From assembly GCF_003609645.1 (NCBI RefSeq), contig NZ_MCIB01000008.1, forward strand, positions 1 to 64,000: a DNA stretch of 64,000 nt, written 5' to 3'. Origin of the DNA: Thermohalobacter berrensis (lineage in GTDB: Bacteria > Bacillota > Clostridia > Tissierellales > Thermohalobacteraceae). The notes below the pieces were generated by a model that worked only from the letters and a program-made list of their open reading frames with translations, was not told the DNA's origin and made no database searches. Positions within the stretch are counted from its first letter, which is position 1. Each line of letters begins with the position of its first letter. Of the stretch, positions 62,914 to 64,000 are shown in pieces. The position numbers and the translations under genes were made by a program.

Positions 62914-63768
62914 ATGTTAAAGGTTAAAAATCTATATCATTCCTATACTAAAGATGATAACTATGCAGTAAAGGGAATAAGCTTTGAAATAAAAAAAGGA
63001 GAAATATTTGGATTTCTAGGTCCAAATGGGGCTGGAAAATCTACTACTCAAAAAATATTAACAGGATTATTACCATTACAAAAGGGAGAAGCATCAATTG
63101 CTGGGATAGATGTAAAGAAACCTACTGAAAAACTGTTTAACTTAATAGGAGTATCCTTTGAACACCCTAATATTTATAGTAAATTAACTGGTTATGAAAA
63201 TCTAGAATTTTATAAAAAGCTTTTTAGTGTACCAACAGAGGATCCAAAGGTATTATTAAAAATGGTTGGATTAGAAGATGCAGTTAACAAAAAAGCAGGA
63301 GATTATTCAAAGGGTATGAAACAGAGATTAGTATTTGCAAGATCACTTATTAATAATCCTCAATTATGGTTTTTAGATGAGCCTATATCAGGATTAGACC
63401 CAACAACAGCTAGTAACATAAAAGATATAATTAAAAAGAAAAAAGATGAAGGAACTACAATATTTTTAACAACACATAATATGCATATAGCTGATGAACT
63501 TTGTGACAGAGTTGCTTTTATAAATGAAGGAAAAATAGAAGTAATTGATTCACCAAGAAATCTAAAGTTAAAATATGGAGAACAACTAGTAAAAGTAGAG
63601 TATAAGGAAAACAATAAATTAAAAAGGGAAAGACTTTCTCTAATTAATGATAAAGATAGGGATAAATTGAATAAGTTAGTTAATGAAGGAAAAATAGAAA
63701 CAATACATTCTCAAGAAGCAACCCTTGAAGAAATATTTATAAAAGTTACAGGTAGGGGGTTAAAGTAA
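62914..63768 (+). CDS. ABC transporter ATP-binding protein
   Basis: A 284-residue ATPase: Walker A GPNGAGKSTT near 41, Q-loop VSFEHPN near 83, signature YSKGMKQRLVFARSL near 133, Walker B LWFLDEPISGLDP near 151 and H-loop TTHN near 187, with a C-terminal extension. ATG 62914 with AAGGGGAA upstream is chosen over an upstream in-frame ATG at 62875 inside tetR. It likely pairs with the permease that starts one base later. Confidence 0.92.
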   Translation: MLKVKNLYHSYTKDDNYAVKGISFEIKKGEIFGFLGPNGAGKSTTQKILTGLLPLQKGEASIAGIDVKKPTEKLFNLIGVSFEHPNIYSKLTGYENLEFYKKLFSVPTEDPKVLLKMVGLEDAVNKKAGDYSKGMKQRLVFARSLINNPQLWFLDEPISGLDPTTASNIKDIIKKKKDEGTTIFLTTHNMHIADELCDRVAFINEGKIEVIDSPRNLKLKYGEQLVKVEYKENNKLKRERLSLINDKDRDKLNKLVNEGKIETIHSQEATLEEIFIKVTGRGLK

Positions 63769-64000
63769 ATGTTAAATAGATATTTTGCATTACTAAAAAA
63801 AGATATTATAACAGGGGTTAGAAACTACTATTTTGTGGTAGTAATTGCAGTTGCGATTATTTTTGCTTTAATTGTAAATTTTTTAGTCCCTGAAGATACC
63901 TCAATAAAACCTGCAATATTTTATCATGTAGAATATCAGGGAGATATGAGGGAGAATATTGATGAAATAATAATGGAATCTGAAAGAGAGCATCCCAATG
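63769..64000 (+). CDS. ABC-2 type permease, 5' part (cut by the window end)
   Basis: ATG 63769 directly follows the ATPase stop. The first 77 codons give NRYFALLKKDIITGVRNYY, a membrane segment (about 22-41, VVVIAVAIIFALIVNFLV) and the beginning of an extracytoplasmic loop. This is the normal start of an ABC-2 permease. The gene runs beyond the window. Confidence 0.8.
   Translation, partial: MLNRYFALLKKDIITGVRNYYFVVVIAVAIIFALIVNFLVPEDTSIKPAIFYHVEYQGDMRENIDEIIMESEREHPN

Overview
The window is about 30% G+C with strong AGGGGG-type ribosome binding sites. It carries two Spo0E-like phosphatase genes, other small genes of sporulation type, and anaerobic sulfite reductase genes. This fits a spore-forming, amino-acid-using anaerobic Clostridium relative (class Clostridia; a Tissierellales-like organism is my inference). 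No rRNA, tRNA or CRISPR array was seen.

Layout. 117-7685: complete histidine biosynthesis operon hisZGDCBHAF-IE. 7861-12990: histidine/urocanate catabolism hutU-ftcD-hutI-fchA. 12991-13735: repeat-rich non-coding stretch. 13801-15508: YibE/F membrane protein and two small sporulation-type genes. 15690-23842: two paralogous SARP-type regulators (winged helix + BTAD + ATPase + TPR) around a YjiH-family membrane protein; a truncated group IIC intron lies between that gene and the second regulator. 23997-30956: BCCT (betaine-type) transporter, three-subunit molybdenum hydroxylase, and an ammonia-lyase homologue lacking the MIO-forming Ala-Ser-Gly. 31087-35066: molybdenum-hydroxylase maturation genes (MoeA-like, YqeC, MocA-like, YqeB, XdhC). 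36000-36900: four micro-ORFs with a ladder of terminator-like hairpins. 36923-40274: M29 aminopeptidase, HAD phosphatase, LexA-controlled Y-family polymerase. 40336-45508: Crp/Fnr regulator, hydrosulfide-channel-like FNT protein, asrABC, and a small siroheme reductase. 45564-52558: pepT, GH18 protein, Spo0E-like protein, three-gene 2-hydroxyacyl-CoA dehydratase-activator group. 52742-59857: GldA/F/G-like ABC system, CAP lipoprotein, DegV, TIM-barrel protein, nucleotidyltransferase. 59883-62156: folE-P-B-K. 62280-end: TetR regulator with ABC exporter, cut by the window end.

The main discovery candidate is the 7.8-31 kb region. Four transcription units (hutU operon, yjiH-like gene, BCCT gene, Mo-hydroxylase/lyase operon) share one promoter architecture: two heptamers ending in GAC(G/T), 11 bp apart, with a -10 box exactly 9 bp after the second. 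That is close to the geometry known for Streptomyces SARP regulators, and two SARP-like regulator genes sit inside the set. The BCCT transporter, the MIO-less (ergothionase-like) lyase and the Mo hydroxylase suggest uptake of a histidine betaine such as ergothioneine, loss of trimethylamine to give (thio)urocanate, molybdenum-enzyme chemistry at the imidazole C2, and entry into the Hut pathway. The operators and residue changes are seen directly; the substrate and pathway are inference.
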